Under the pieces are notes generated by a model, which made no database searches, was not told the DNA's origin, and saw only the letters and a list, made by a program, of their open reading frames with translations. From the NCBI GenBank assembly GCA_034189085.1, contig JAXHVH010000009.1:1-61437 (forward strand): a stretch of DNA of 61,437 nt. Direction: 5' to 3'. Within the stretch, counting starts at the first letter, position 1. Each line of letters begins with the position of its first letter. Shown in pieces: positions 51,496 through 61,434 of the stretch. The DNA is from M55B129 sp034189085. GTDB taxonomy: Bacteria > Bacillota > Dethiobacteria > DTU022. The position numbers were made by a program, and so were the translations under genes.

Positions 51496-52545
51496 CTATA
51501 AATCACAAAGCCCATTCTTCTTGCTAACAATTGTTAAATGCCTAAATAAAAGCAATACAACAATAAAAGTTACAACAGCAATTATAAATAAATTTGTTGA
51601 GGGGATATGCAGCGCTAAAAGCAGCACCGCTATACCGACCAATATGATATTGGCGGCATATATAATAAGCACAGTCTTTTTCACAGAAAACCCCATGCTG
51701 ATCAGAACATGATGGATATGACCTTTATCAGCTTTAAATATAGATCTTTTACCTGCAATACGTCTGTATATGGCGTAAGTAACATCCAGAACAGGATAAG
51801 CAAAAATGAACATGCTACCTAAAACCAACTGGGCTGAAAAGGGATATTTAACTGCATAAAGATGTGATGTAGCCAGGATAAAACCAAGAAGCATGCTGCC
51901 TGTATCACCCATGAAGATTTTTGCCGGATTAAAATTAAAAATTAGAAATCCCAGACAAGTCCCTGCTCCGATAAGCTGGACCCCCATTACGGAGAGCCGG
52001 CCCCCTTCAAGATAGGAAAGCAGGGCCATTGCCAAAAAAATTATTGCTGCCGTTCCTGAAGCCAAACCATCAAGGCCATCAATCAGATTAACTGCATTGA
52101 TTATCAGGACTATCCAACCAATAATCAATATGAAAACAACAAAGCCCGGGATATTAAAACGGCCAAAATAATCAACCATAAACCTAAAGAGATGAGCATT
52201 CCATAAGACAACAAATGAGGCTGCAAGTACCTGTCCACATAGTTTAAGAAAAGGATTAATGTCGTAAAGATCATCAAGTAATCCTGTAACGAGCAAAACC
52301 AATGTTGAAATAATTAAGGAGTTTAATTTATCCTCTACCGGTAAAAATATATATAAAATAACAGCAAAACTGATAAAAATACCTAAACCACCTAGAAGAG
52401 GGGTTGCCTCTATATGTGTTTTGTGCATACCCGGATTATCGACAATATTCTTCAACCGAGCAAATTTTATTATTACAGGAGTAATCACTACAGTAGCTGC
52501 GAACGCAAGAAAAAATAATAAGATTAACCATTTTGTTGATAACAT
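51496..52545 (-). CDS. WecA/TagO-type UDP-GlcNAc:undecaprenyl-P GlcNAc-1-P transferase
   Basis: The protein has about 349 residues and belongs to the PNPT superfamily. Visible are the N-terminal helices, HKTHIEATPLLGGLGIF, the catalytic VNLIDGLDGLASG, FNFNPAKIFMGDTGSM and the His-rich DKGHIHHVLISMG loop. It links GlcNAc-1-phosphate to undecaprenyl phosphate, an initiating step in teichoic acid or capsule synthesis. TTG 52548 and ATG 52545 are both possible starts. Its start region overlaps the stop of the adjacent GT2 gene closely. AT content rises from here rightwards. Confidence 0.94.
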   Translation of the reverse strand: MLSTKWLILLFFLAFAATVVITPVIIKFARLKNIVDNPGMHKTHIEATPLLGGLGIFISFAVILYIFLPVEDKLNSLIISTLVLLVTGLLDDLYDINPFLKLCGQVLAASFVVLWNAHLFRFMVDYFGRFNIPGFVVFILIIGWIVLIINAVNLIDGLDGLASGTAAIIFLAMALLSYLEGGRLSVMGVQLIGAGTCLGFLIFNFNPAKIFMGDTGSMLLGFILATSHLYAVKYPFSAQLVLGSMFIFAYPVLDVTYAIYRRIAGKRSIFKADKGHIHHVLISMGFSVKKTVLIIYAANIILVGIAVLLLALHIPSTNLFIIAVVTFIVVLLLFRHLTIVSKKNGLCDL

Positions 52546-52550
52546 CAAAT

Positions 52551-53546
52551 TTAGTACTCCCTATAAATTAAATATCTTAACCCAAATCTAAATAACCCCA
52601 TAATATAACCAAAGCCATATGAAAAATGTATTATAAAATATATTACTGGTAAAAGCCATAACCTAGCATTATCTTGAATTGCATCCTTTGAATATATCAA
52701 GGCTACTGTAATATATATTATTAATAACACTACATTCACCAGGAGAACTTGTATATAAAAAAAAGACGCTATGAGCGCTAATATTATGTAAAAAGTAAAT
52801 AATGGTGGAACAATATGTCGAAATGAAGCAATATTTTTACGTTTAAATTGCGCTAAAATTTTCCAAAATCCGTTATAAAATTGCTGTTTCATTAAACTTT
52901 TTAATGTAGGTCTGGAATACCAATAAGATTTTATTTCTGGATTATATAATATCTTCATGCCAGCCAAGATCATTCGATGGTTAAATTCATAATCTTGTCC
53001 TCGTATCATCATTTCATCAAATAATCCCAGCTGAGTAAATACTTCTCTTTTATATAAACCATAGGCTACCGTATCAACATATTCTAAATTCTTAGCATAA
53101 CGAAACTTTGCATTCCCCACACCAAATGGAGACTTCAAAGCATATGCTATATCTTTTCCAATTTTAGTATTTGAAACAATTTCAACTCGTCCTCCAACAC
53201 ATTCGGCATCATATGCTTTAATTGTCTCTAGTGATTTTTGTAAAAATGAGTTTGCCACATAAGCATGCGCACCAAGTAACAGTATATATTTACCTTTAGC
53301 TTGTTGTATTCCAATATTTAAACCTACAGGCGTATGTCTCTCTGAGTTAAAAAGTAATTTTATTTTATTATTTTCTTTTACCAAGCGTTTTACTATTTTT
53401 CTGGTATTATCGATAGACATCCCGTCAACAATAATGATTTCATAATCAAAGTCAACTTCGTTGACTAAAATAGATTGTACACATTTTTCTATAAAATTTT
53501 CTTCGTTATATGTAGGAATTATTATGGACACTAATTTTGTGATCAC
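52551..53546 (-). CDS. Family 2 glycosyltransferase with membrane tail
   Basis: The 331-residue protein has KLVSIIIPTYNEENFIEKCVQSI, IIVDGMSIDNTRKIVK, LLLGAHAYV in place of the usual DXD, and MIRGQDYEFNHRMILAGMKI. Three hydrophobic helices follow after residue 240. This fits an ExoA/succinoglycan-type GT2. The DXD being LGAH is a deviation that also occurs in that subgroup. The GTG start has AGAGGTG upstream. Base composition is clearly lower in G+C than the left half of the window. Confidence 0.84.
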   Translation of the reverse strand: MITKLVSIIIPTYNEENFIEKCVQSILVNEVDFDYEIIIVDGMSIDNTRKIVKRLVKENNKIKLLFNSERHTPVGLNIGIQQAKGKYILLLGAHAYVANSFLQKSLETIKAYDAECVGGRVEIVSNTKIGKDIAYALKSPFGVGNAKFRYAKNLEYVDTVAYGLYKREVFTQLGLFDEMMIRGQDYEFNHRMILAGMKILYNPEIKSYWYSRPTLKSLMKQQFYNGFWKILAQFKRKNIASFRHIVPPLFTFYIILALIASFFYIQVLLVNVVLLIIYITVALIYSKDAIQDNARLWLLPVIYFIIHFSYGFGYIMGLFRFGLRYLIYREY

Positions 53547-53712
53547 AAATCACCTCTTATTGATATCAATCAAAATAATCATAGTTTTATAAATAAGTTC
53601 TTTAACCCAATCCACGGCTTGGTCAGCTTTTATTAATCTAACCTTTTAATTTATTTATCTATTTTAAAAAATTAATTTGTTTAATTAAGAAGTACTTTGT
53701 GATATTGAACTT

Positions 53713-54804
53713 TTAATTTAAAACCTCTTCGTACATGCGAATATATTGATCAGCCGTTTTTTCCAAACTAAACATTGATGCTTTTTCCAAGCCAGTTTTT
53801 CTCATTCGCATATAAAGATCTTCATCTGACAATACTTTATTTATTGCATTTGCCAGAGCTCGTTCATCGCCCGGAGGGAAAAGCAAACCGGCTCCCTCAA
53901 CAATCTCGGCAAGCCCCTGCACATCACTGGCTAGAACTGGTAACCCTGATGCCATTGCTTCTACAGCTACAAGGCCAAACCCTTCCCAGTGCGATGAAAG
54001 CACAAATATATCCGCTGCCTTCATGACTCTTTCAATGTCACCTCTAAACCCAAGAAATGTTACCCTGTCTGAAAGCCCAAGTCTTTTTGTTTCTTCTTGA
54101 TAACTATTCTTTAGAAAACCATCACCGGTAAGAACAAGTTGATAATCATTCGGCAATAAATTCATTGCCTTTATCAAAGTACCGTGGTCTTTTTTGGGAG
54201 TCAAACTGGCAACCATTAATATTATTTTTTGCCCTCTTTTATAACCTTTTGCTAAATGATTTTTTGGTAGAGGTTCAGCTTCATTAAATTTTCTTATATC
54301 GATTCCATTGTATATGGTAATTGTTTTACTCTGAATCTCCGGAAGCCATTTTTCAAGCAACATTCTGGCTGGTTCACTAATGCATGCTATTTTCTCATAA
54401 CTGTCATAGACAAATCGATCCAGCAGCTTAAAATAATATTTGTTTCTCCGCCTGTTATGTGTGCTGTGTTCGGTCATGATAGACTTTATATCTACTCTGG
54501 ATATTTTTTTTGCCAGAGCGAACCAGTATATCGAGGGGAAAAGATGAACGTGTATTAAATCATAATGATTAGCTTTAATAAATTTTTTGATTCTTGAAAT
54601 CTGATTGGGGGAATATACATTTTTTATGCCTGTTTCAAAAACAGGTATATTCACATCTTTCATTTTATCAATACCTGGACTGTTATGATTTAAAACTAAC
54701 ACTTCTGGTAACAGACCTTTTTGTCGTAGGACCGGAAGAAGATCTTTTAAAAGGCTTTCCGCCCCGCCGTAACCAAGGCTGTTTATTATGAAAAGTATAT
54801 TCAA
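53713..54804 (-). CDS. GT4 glycosyltransferase
   Basis: The 363-residue GT-B enzyme has NILFIINSLGYGGAESLLKDLL (N-terminal donor fold), LMVASLTPKKDHGTLIKAM, VTFLGFRGDIERVM and the diagnostic LSSHWEGFGLVAVEAMASGLPVLASDVQG. It adds a sugar to a growing glycan at the cytoplasmic face. The TTG start has only a weak ribosome site. The gaps on both sides (53547-53712; 54805-54854) are AT-rich and show no gene. Confidence 0.9.
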   Translation of the reverse strand: MNILFIINSLGYGGAESLLKDLLPVLRQKGLLPEVLVLNHNSPGIDKMKDVNIPVFETGIKNVYSPNQISRIKKFIKANHYDLIHVHLFPSIYWFALAKKISRVDIKSIMTEHSTHNRRRNKYYFKLLDRFVYDSYEKIACISEPARMLLEKWLPEIQSKTITIYNGIDIRKFNEAEPLPKNHLAKGYKRGQKIILMVASLTPKKDHGTLIKAMNLLPNDYQLVLTGDGFLKNSYQEETKRLGLSDRVTFLGFRGDIERVMKAADIFVLSSHWEGFGLVAVEAMASGLPVLASDVQGLAEIVEGAGLLFPPGDERALANAINKVLSDEDLYMRMRKTGLEKASMFSLEKTADQYIRMYEEVLN

Positions 54805-54854
54805 GGTTATTAACCGCTTTCGTTTAAAATTAACCGCTTTAAGCTTATTTATTT

Positions 54855-55958
54855 TTATTTCACTAAAACATCTGCTACTTTCTTCGCCCTGTTAATCCAG
54901 GTATGCTTTTCTGCCGCCTTGAATACTTTCTGCTTTTTTTCTTCAAGCATTTTTGGATCAGCTAAAATATTTAGCAGTAATTCTTTGGCTTCATCTATTG
55001 AGTTAACTACCCAACCAATATCTTCTCTTTCAACAAAACGAGCTACCTCGGTATGATTATTAGTTATTATCGGCTTTCCATAACTAATGGCCTCGAATAC
55101 TTTGACAGGCATTACAAACCTCAAATATTCATGTTTTCCCCTCAGCAAGACAAAAATATCCGCATCTTCATATACACTTGCTAAGTTATCACCAGACTTA
55201 TGTAATATTTTAATATACGGTGTTAAGAAAGGTTTATAGAAGTTGTTAAATATTTCCCATTCTTCTTCTCTGCAAACCAAATTAATTTCAAATTTTTGTT
55301 GATCTGAAATTGTACTTGCTAATTTAAATAAAGGAGTTAAATCATATAAAGGGGGTTTAATTCCACCCACATAGATCATCTTAACCATATTACTTGGTTT
55401 GTTACTACTAAACATCGCCGTCGTGCCTGGTGGTAATTCTTCGAACCTTGTTCTAGAGTTAAACCAAGTTGGCAACGCTTCTTTCATTGTAAGTGATGGT
55501 AAAAAAATTACTTGAGCACACTTTGAATAACATATTAAATCATAGTAATAAAAAGGTAATGCAGCATAATACTTATGAAACTTGATGGATTTCTTATAAA
55601 TATCAAACATCCAATATATATCTCGATAAAATAATCCAATCGGTATTTCATGGGAATTAGCCCATCCGAGAAAAGAATTGTCCAATGAAATATATAACGG
55701 CAGATGATGCTTTTCTGTAAGTGCTGACGGCATAGTACTAGACTCTGAATATATAAAACAATATTTCTTTCCCTCCCTTAATTCATCCTTAATTTTACTG
55801 ATAGCTTCTTTTCTTCTAGCACCGCTACCGGCTACTTCTTCTACTTCATAACCTATTCTTTTAAAAGCCTTTATCATTTGATAAGGTCTTACTGAACTAC
55901 CCGAAAAACCACTTTCATAAACTGGTTGTGGATGATGAAAAATCATAGTCTTTATCAA
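54855..55958 (-). CDS. GT-B glycosyltransferase-like protein
   Basis: The 367-residue protein is a divergent GT4-like enzyme. IFHHPQPVYESGFSGSSVRPYQMIKAF is an N-terminus found in some capsule transferases. KMIYVGGIKPPLYDLTPL opens the second domain, and LLRGKHEYLRFVMPVKVFEAISYGKPIITNNHTE is the donor-binding segment. The substrate is unknown. A TTG with AGG upstream is used as start. It is followed downstream by another GT4 gene and preceded by a 204-base AT-rich gap without a gene. Confidence 0.78.
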   Translation of the reverse strand: MIKTMIFHHPQPVYESGFSGSSVRPYQMIKAFKRIGYEVEEVAGSGARRKEAISKIKDELREGKKYCFIYSESSTMPSALTEKHHLPLYISLDNSFLGWANSHEIPIGLFYRDIYWMFDIYKKSIKFHKYYAALPFYYYDLICYSKCAQVIFLPSLTMKEALPTWFNSRTRFEELPPGTTAMFSSNKPSNMVKMIYVGGIKPPLYDLTPLFKLASTISDQQKFEINLVCREEEWEIFNNFYKPFLTPYIKILHKSGDNLASVYEDADIFVLLRGKHEYLRFVMPVKVFEAISYGKPIITNNHTEVARFVEREDIGWVVNSIDEAKELLLNILADPKMLEEKKQKVFKAAEKHTWINRAKKVADVLVK

Positions 55959-56162
55959 TTTAAAACCTACTTTACACTAAAGATCTTTTTCTATAGCCAG
56001 TTTCTGCAAAAATAAAACACATCAATCAAAACTGTCACACACATAACAACTTTTGCACACTTTGATAAAAATACAAACTACTTCGCCAGTCTAATAAACA
56101 AAGTGATCATACGAAATAATAAAATCCTGAGCATTTAAATTATTAAATAGAATTGTAAAATG

Positions 56163-57251
56163 TTAATCCTTGAAAATTATATCTGATGCGATTCTATCCG
56201 CAGCATTTCCGCTGCCATACATGTCGATATCATTTCCTTCACTGCCAATAGCTTCAAAAATACAATCTCTTATCTGTTGGCCATTCACAGGTGGGCACAA
56301 TCTGTTCCATCTCATTTCAATCAACTCCGTCCATTCTGTCTCATTCCGCAATGTAACACTGGGGACTTTATAGAAATAAGCCTCTTTTTGTACACCACCT
56401 GAATCTGTAGCGATAAGAATAGCATTTTTCTCTAAAATAATCATATCTAAATAACCTACCGGTTCAATAACCATAATATCAGGGCTGATCATGCCAAGTA
56501 AATTATATTGCCTGAGTTTATCTTTTGTACGCGGGTGAATCGGAAATACTACCATCATATCATCAGCCACCGCATTAAAACCGTCAATAATCGTTTCTAA
56601 CCTCTTCTTATCATCCGTATTTTCAGCTCTGTGTAGTGTCGCCAGTATATAATTTTTCTCACTCAAGCCAAGATTTCCCATAATTTGACTAAAGTTCTCT
56701 GCTTTTCGAGCATAAAATAGAGCAGCATCATACATAACATCACCGATAACTTTAATATGATCCTTGGAAATACCTTCTCTTAAAAGATTATTACATGCCG
56801 TATCAGTTGGAGCAAAAAGCAGATCGGAACTGTGGTCGGTAAGCACCCTGTTTGTCTCTTCAGGCATTCTCCGGTTATAAGATCTCAGGCCTGCTTCTAC
56901 ATGGGCAACCGGTATATGCAGTTTTACCGCGGCTAAAGCACCAGCCAAAGTCGAATTAGTATCACCATAGACAAGAACCCAATCAGGTTTTTGTTCTAAA
57001 AGTACTTCTTCTATCTTTATCAGCATATTGCCTGTTTGATTACCATGATTTCCTGATCCTACGCCCAAATTAATATTTGGTAAAGGAAGCTCTAGCTCCC
57101 TGAAAAAAACATCAGAAAGATTGTCATCATAATGCTGGCCGGTATGAATCACATACTCTGTAACTGAATCATATTTGTTAAAAGCCCTGGAAACCATCGC
57201 CGCTTTTATAAATTGTGGGCGAGCCCCAACGACTGTAACAATTTTCATCAT
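56163..57251 (-). CDS. wecB: Non-hydrolysing UDP-GlcNAc 2-epimerase family
   Basis: The protein has about 362 residues: KIVTVVGARPQFIKAAMVSRAF, VIHTGQHYDDNLSDVFF, GDTNSTLAGALAAVKLHIPVAHVEAGLRS and the DSGGVQKEAYFYKVPSVTLR segment, all conserved in WecB. It makes UDP-ManNAc from UDP-GlcNAc, or acts as CapG on UDP-6-deoxytalosamine in a FucNAc route begun by capE and capF at 29 kb. I start at ATG 57251, with AAGGGA upstream; the 57269 TTG adds MRREYS with no ribosome site. Confidence 0.92.
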   Translation of the reverse strand: MMKIVTVVGARPQFIKAAMVSRAFNKYDSVTEYVIHTGQHYDDNLSDVFFRELELPLPNINLGVGSGNHGNQTGNMLIKIEEVLLEQKPDWVLVYGDTNSTLAGALAAVKLHIPVAHVEAGLRSYNRRMPEETNRVLTDHSSDLLFAPTDTACNNLLREGISKDHIKVIGDVMYDAALFYARKAENFSQIMGNLGLSEKNYILATLHRAENTDDKKRLETIIDGFNAVADDMMVVFPIHPRTKDKLRQYNLLGMISPDIMVIEPVGYLDMIILEKNAILIATDSGGVQKEAYFYKVPSVTLRNETEWTELIEMRWNRLCPPVNGQQIRDCIFEAIGSEGNDIDMYGSGNAADRIASDIIFKD

Positions 57252-57280
57252 AGAGTATTCCCTTCGCAATAGATTATTAA

Positions 57281-58423
57281 TTACAATAGTTTTGCGTAAA
57301 GTTTCAACAGCTTTTTTTCTTCATTCTTCCAGTTGTATTTTTGTAAAACTGCTTCACGCCCTCTTTGACCCATAGCCTCAGCTTCTTTAGGATGATCAAA
57401 TATATATTTGATTGCACTGGCAATGGCAACAGGATCTTTGGGATCAACGGTGAGGCCGCATTGATTACCATTGACGATTTCTTTCCAGTAGGGAAAATTA
57501 GACGCAATTACCGGTAGTCCTGCGGCCATATATTCAAACATTTTAACAGGCAGTGATTCAAGGTAATTTGCTGCTGGATAGAGTAATACTAGTCCTGCTC
57601 TCGATCTTTGTAAAACTTCAGCAACCTGGTCTCGATTTAACCACCCTTTAAAATCGACTAGCGACCATTCTTCCAATGAAGTTATTTCTTTTTCAAATGT
57701 ATCATTCTCAAATTTACCACCTAAAATCAATTTATGGCTATAAGATGAATCGACCAAACCTATTGCCTTAATAATCTCTCTCAATCCTCTAATTTCTGTG
57801 ATACCACCAATATATACAATGCAATTTGATCTTTTCAAATAGTTATTATCATTTGGTGTTATGCAATTGAATTCATCACACACAGGAAAATTTTTCACAA
57901 CAACAACATTTTTATTTATTTCATAAAACCTTTCTGCGATTGACGATGTCGCAGTAACTATAGCATCAAAATGCTTTGATATAGCTTTTTCAACAAGATT
58001 AAAGATATTTGATATGGTTGTACGGAAAGGACACCATATCCAACTTTTCCCTAGAATCTGCTTAGGCACATCTTCATGAACATCATAAATTACTTTCGTA
58101 CCTGATAATCGGATCAATAGACCTATTAATATAAGTTCGGGATCGTGTATATGATAGATAGCTGCTTCTTCTTTTAACGCCTTTTTATATAACATCCAAG
58201 ATGTCCTAACAATACGAGTGAACCGATTGTAAGCCTTAGGAACCGTTTTAATCGTAATTCCTTCAACATTTGTAAACCTTTCGCCAGCCGCGACTAAAAC
58301 AACATCATAACCTGCTTTCCTAAGAGATTTGCATTCTTTGTAAAATATTCTCACATCAAAAGGATCATGTACAGATGTTATATGGACAACTTTATTTTTA
58401 ATCGTCAGCCGACCTCCAGCCAT
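57281..58423 (-). CDS. GT4 glycosyltransferase
   Basis: The 380-residue protein has VVHITSVHDPFDVRIFYKECKSL at the N-terminus, a form typical of capsule GT4 enzymes, IHDPELILIGLLIRL, IVYIGGITEIRGLREIIKAI and LLYPAANYLESLPVKMFEYMAAGLPVIASNFP. Donor and acceptor are unknown. The first ATG has AGG upstream, but the true start may lie a few codons later. It is 12 bases upstream of the wecB-like start. Confidence 0.88.
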   Translation of the reverse strand: MAGGRLTIKNKVVHITSVHDPFDVRIFYKECKSLRKAGYDVVLVAAGERFTNVEGITIKTVPKAYNRFTRIVRTSWMLYKKALKEEAAIYHIHDPELILIGLLIRLSGTKVIYDVHEDVPKQILGKSWIWCPFRTTISNIFNLVEKAISKHFDAIVTATSSIAERFYEINKNVVVVKNFPVCDEFNCITPNDNNYLKRSNCIVYIGGITEIRGLREIIKAIGLVDSSYSHKLILGGKFENDTFEKEITSLEEWSLVDFKGWLNRDQVAEVLQRSRAGLVLLYPAANYLESLPVKMFEYMAAGLPVIASNFPYWKEIVNGNQCGLTVDPKDPVAIASAIKYIFDHPKEAEAMGQRGREAVLQKYNWKNEEKKLLKLYAKLL

Positions 58424-58456
58424 TCCAACCTATTTTTCCCAATCATACTGCCTCAA

Positions 58457-59644
58457 TTATAAATTATTTATTACACTTTTATATACTTCTATTTCCTTAT
58501 CTACGATAACAGACCAATCAAAATTAAGGGCCCTTTTTCTTAAATATTCATGATCTATAGGCATTTTTAATATCCTGACAACCGCTTCAGCAAATCTTTC
58601 TTCAAATTGTTCACCTTCCTCAACTACCATACCTCCATCACCTATTGCTTCAGAAATACCGCCGACATTACTTCCCACAACTGGGCAACCACAGGCTTGC
58701 GCTTCCAATACAACACAAGGGAACCCTTCATTTCTACTAGGTAAAATCATAACATCAAATAAATTCATCAATGATGCAACTTCGTTAGGCAAAATTTTAC
58801 CCGTAAATATCGCTTCAATATCATATTCTTCTAGTTTTCTTTCTATAATATCTTTCAAATTACCATCGCCCACAATTACAAATTCTACATCCGTTTTAGA
58901 TTTTATTTTTAAGAATATTTCCGGCAATTGATCCGCACGTTTTACTGATATTAGGCTTCCGACAAACCCAACAATCTTTTTCTCTCCACCATCTATTTTA
59001 AGCTTTTCGACAACAATTGATTTCGCATGTGGCTTAAATATTTTTGTATCTACTCCATTTGGGATAACTGCAAAGTTATTCTTACTATAACCAATCTCAA
59101 AAGCTGATTCTTTCAGTTGCTGACTTACGAAAATTACCTTCTTTGCTGAATTAAGTGCTTCAATTATATTATTTTTAAGCTTTGGCTTAATTAAAGGCAG
59201 TGTATGGATTTCTGAACCATGAGCTGTAATTATGTAAGGTATACCAATAATTTTATGAATTTGAAAAGCTATATATCCCTCCGGATAGGCTCGGTGAGCA
59301 TGAATCAAATTGTATTTATATTTTATTTTGTATTTGTTAAAAATTTTTTTTGCCCATGCTATATACATTGACTCCATGAAGAAATGACCGAAAACTCCAT
59401 AGCTAAGACATTCTGTCATCACATTTAGACCATTTGATTGCTTAATCGGTACAACATTTTCATATGTTTTTCTTTTGATTAATTTTTTTAAGCATCTTAT
59501 CAATAAAGAATCTTTGTGGCTAATTATTAATAAGTCAATTCTAATTCCTTTTCTTATTAAATTTACTATCCTTTGATATATAAAAATACCATTATTCGGT
59601 TCTTTTACCCTTGGATATAAGCCGGAAATTACAAGTATCTTCAT
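58457..59644 (-). CDS. GT4 glycosyltransferase
   Basis: The protein has about 395 residues: KILVISGLYPRVKEPNNGIFIYQRI, GSEIHTLPLI, VGFVGSLISVKRADQL and ILPSRNEGFPCVVLEAQACGCPVVGSNVGG. All fit a retaining GT4. I start at ATG 59644 rather than 59668, since the family opens with KILVISG. The gene is AT-rich like its neighbours. It lies 33 bases upstream of the next GT4. Confidence 0.88.
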   Translation of the reverse strand: MKILVISGLYPRVKEPNNGIFIYQRIVNLIRKGIRIDLLIISHKDSLLIRCLKKLIKRKTYENVVPIKQSNGLNVMTECLSYGVFGHFFMESMYIAWAKKIFNKYKIKYKYNLIHAHRAYPEGYIAFQIHKIIGIPYIITAHGSEIHTLPLIKPKLKNNIIEALNSAKKVIFVSQQLKESAFEIGYSKNNFAVIPNGVDTKIFKPHAKSIVVEKLKIDGGEKKIVGFVGSLISVKRADQLPEIFLKIKSKTDVEFVIVGDGNLKDIIERKLEEYDIEAIFTGKILPNEVASLMNLFDVMILPSRNEGFPCVVLEAQACGCPVVGSNVGGISEAIGDGGMVVEEGEQFEERFAEAVVRILKMPIDHEYLRKRALNFDWSVIVDKEIEVYKSVINNL

Positions 59645-59778
59645 TACATATATCCTATTCCTTTTCATCTTATTTTTCAGATTTTGTTTCCTATACTCTG
59701 TGAACAGTTTAAATTATCAATGAAAATGGCTTCAATAATAATTAATTCTTTTCTCTATTTTGATTTAGTAAGGCATAA

Positions 59779-60798
59779 TCATATTTTCTGATGATAATTT
59801 TTTAACAACCTATATGTTATTAATGGTACTTTCAAATTGTAACATATTAGTAAATATAACATTTTGCTAGACACCGTATTTAGTTGAGGTGTTGCATTGT
59901 TTTTTCTCATCTCCATAAGTAATTTTTTAATATTTATATTATCCATTAATCTTAGTTTTTCATTCCATGATAATTTACTATTATTAATGATGAAACTCTG
60001 GTAATCCCAGATTTCTCGAAACAATATTTTATTCAAAAACTCAAATGCATTTTTTGAATTTAAACCCCAAAAAGAAATTAAATCTTTATAGCTTTCATAA
60101 ACAACAACTCTACTGCTTGCTAAATCACCTACATATTTGTTGTATATCACATCTTTGATTATTCGCCTGTAATATACGTAAGAATTTATAATTTCAACTT
60201 TTTTAACATACTTGTAGTACTCATTGTTGAAAACTATATCTTGACTTCTTCTGATTCCGGGAAATTTTATATTATTTTCTTTTATCACTTTAATTGAATA
60301 CAATTTGTTACATGGTGATCTCATATTAATTTGATCATATAACTCAAAAAATATTTTACTGAAAGACTCTCTATTTTTAATAGACATATCAAATATTTTT
60401 GGTTCTTTTTCAGCAATTAATTTTTTATTATTATCAAAATGTAATTCTTTAATAAAACCAATTGCCAAATCTGCATTATTTTTATTCATAGCATTAATAT
60501 ATTTTTTAATAGCATCCTGTGGTAAAAAATCATCTGGATCACAAAAAGCAATAAATCTTCCTTTTGCTAATTCAAGGCCTTTATTTCTTGCCACACCAGA
60601 GCCACTGTTTTTTTGATTTATTAAAGTAATATTTTTGTGTTTTTTCGCATATTCATTACAGATTTGGCCACTAGAATCAGTCGATCCATCATTGATTAAT
60701 ATAATTTCAATTTTTTTAAATGTCTGGTTAAGAACGCTATCAATGCAGTATTTTAAATATTTTTCAACGTTATAAACAGGTATAATTATTGAAACCAT
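59779..60798 (-). CDS. Family 2 glycosyltransferase
   Basis: This 339-residue GT-A enzyme has VSIIIPVYNVEKYLKYCIDSVLN (catalytic fold), IEIILINDGSTDSSGQ, GVARNKGLELAKGRFIAFCDPDDFL with the DPDD metal site, and DIVFNNEYYKY. It belongs to the EpsJ/WaaV-like capsular GT2 group. GGTGA lies five bases before the ATG. It is the most upstream gene of the AT-rich glycan block; a promoter should lie in 60799-61030, but I cannot point to one. Confidence 0.88.
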   Translation of the reverse strand: MVSIIIPVYNVEKYLKYCIDSVLNQTFKKIEIILINDGSTDSSGQICNEYAKKHKNITLINQKNSGSGVARNKGLELAKGRFIAFCDPDDFLPQDAIKKYINAMNKNNADLAIGFIKELHFDNNKKLIAEKEPKIFDMSIKNRESFSKIFFELYDQINMRSPCNKLYSIKVIKENNIKFPGIRRSQDIVFNNEYYKYVKKVEIINSYVYYRRIIKDVIYNKYVGDLASSRVVVYESYKDLISFWGLNSKNAFEFLNKILFREIWDYQSFIINNSKLSWNEKLRLMDNINIKKLLMEMRKNNATPQLNTVSSKMLYLLICYNLKVPLITYRLLKNYHQKI

Positions 60799-61099
60799 TT
60801 ATTCACCAGCTTTATCATTATACGGTAATTAATTTTTTATTCACAATAATATGTCCACTCGATTTTAAAATCATTCTATTGCATAATTCTTCATAACTAC
60901 ATTGGGTTGTATTAACCTAAACTATTAAAAAAATTAATTGACGGAAAACAAAACAACCTAATAAGAAGAAAATTATAAATAGCTATGTACCAGTTTAACA
61001 TTAATATAAAATTTCTGAACTTGTCCCTATCGCCGTGGAATTTCCATGGCGTAGGATTATGCTGTATTTGACCTGATATCACCCCTTTCTGCGGACAAC
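60799..61099. other. AT-rich intergenic region, no supported gene
   Basis: This stretch upstream of the last glycosyltransferase contains only short open frames. An inverted repeat (61031-61051, CGCCGTGGAA..TTCCATGGCG) with one mismatch per arm could be a leftover end or terminator of the adjacent transposon. Confidence 0.5.
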
Positions 61100-61351
61100 T
61101 CATTTTTTTACTGTAGTCAAACGTCTTATTTCGTTCTTTAACAACACCATATCCCGGTAGCCCTTGATGCGGTGGAACCGCGACTCTGCCTCCAACAAGC
61201 CTGCTGCCACCCATCTTTGGACCATCTTACCGTTTTTCCAGCGTTTCACATTACCGGTTCGGTCACGAACGATGTTAAAAGCCGATTCGATGGGGTTGGT
61301 GGCTGGCAGGCTCTTTTTAACCTCACTTCCCGCGTATTTTATAACTATGAA
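61100..61351 (-). pseudogene. 3' remnant of a mutator-type (IS256-like) transposase
   Basis: The minus-strand frame ending at 61100 reads SLPATNPIESAFNIVRDRTG, then NVKRWKNGKMVQRWVAAGLLE and AESRFHRIKGYRD. This is the conserved C-terminal block of mutator-family (IS256-like) transposases, which normally have about 400 residues. Upstream the frame closes at TGA 61352-61354, so only about 75 coding residues remain and the N-terminal DDE part is lost. The 12-base TTATAACTATGA occurs at the break (61339-61350) and again at 61424-61435, suggesting loss by recombination between short repeats. Confidence 0.8.
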
Positions 61352-61412
61352 TCATTGAAAATCATAAAATAAGCGGCTTTGCAGCAATATTTTTATTGCA
61401 ATTCCTCCAAAA

Positions 61413-61434
61413 CATAGTTATAATTATAACTATG
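61413..61434. repeat. 22-base perfect palindrome
   Basis: CATAGTTATAA followed by its complement TTATAACTATG is a perfect palindrome near the right edge of the window, about 60 bases beyond the transposase remnant. It may be an operator or part of the mobile element. Confidence 0.6.

Noticed and set aside
60912..61214. 100-residue minus-strand frame near the right edge
   Set aside because: The transposase similarity lies in a different frame of the same strand.
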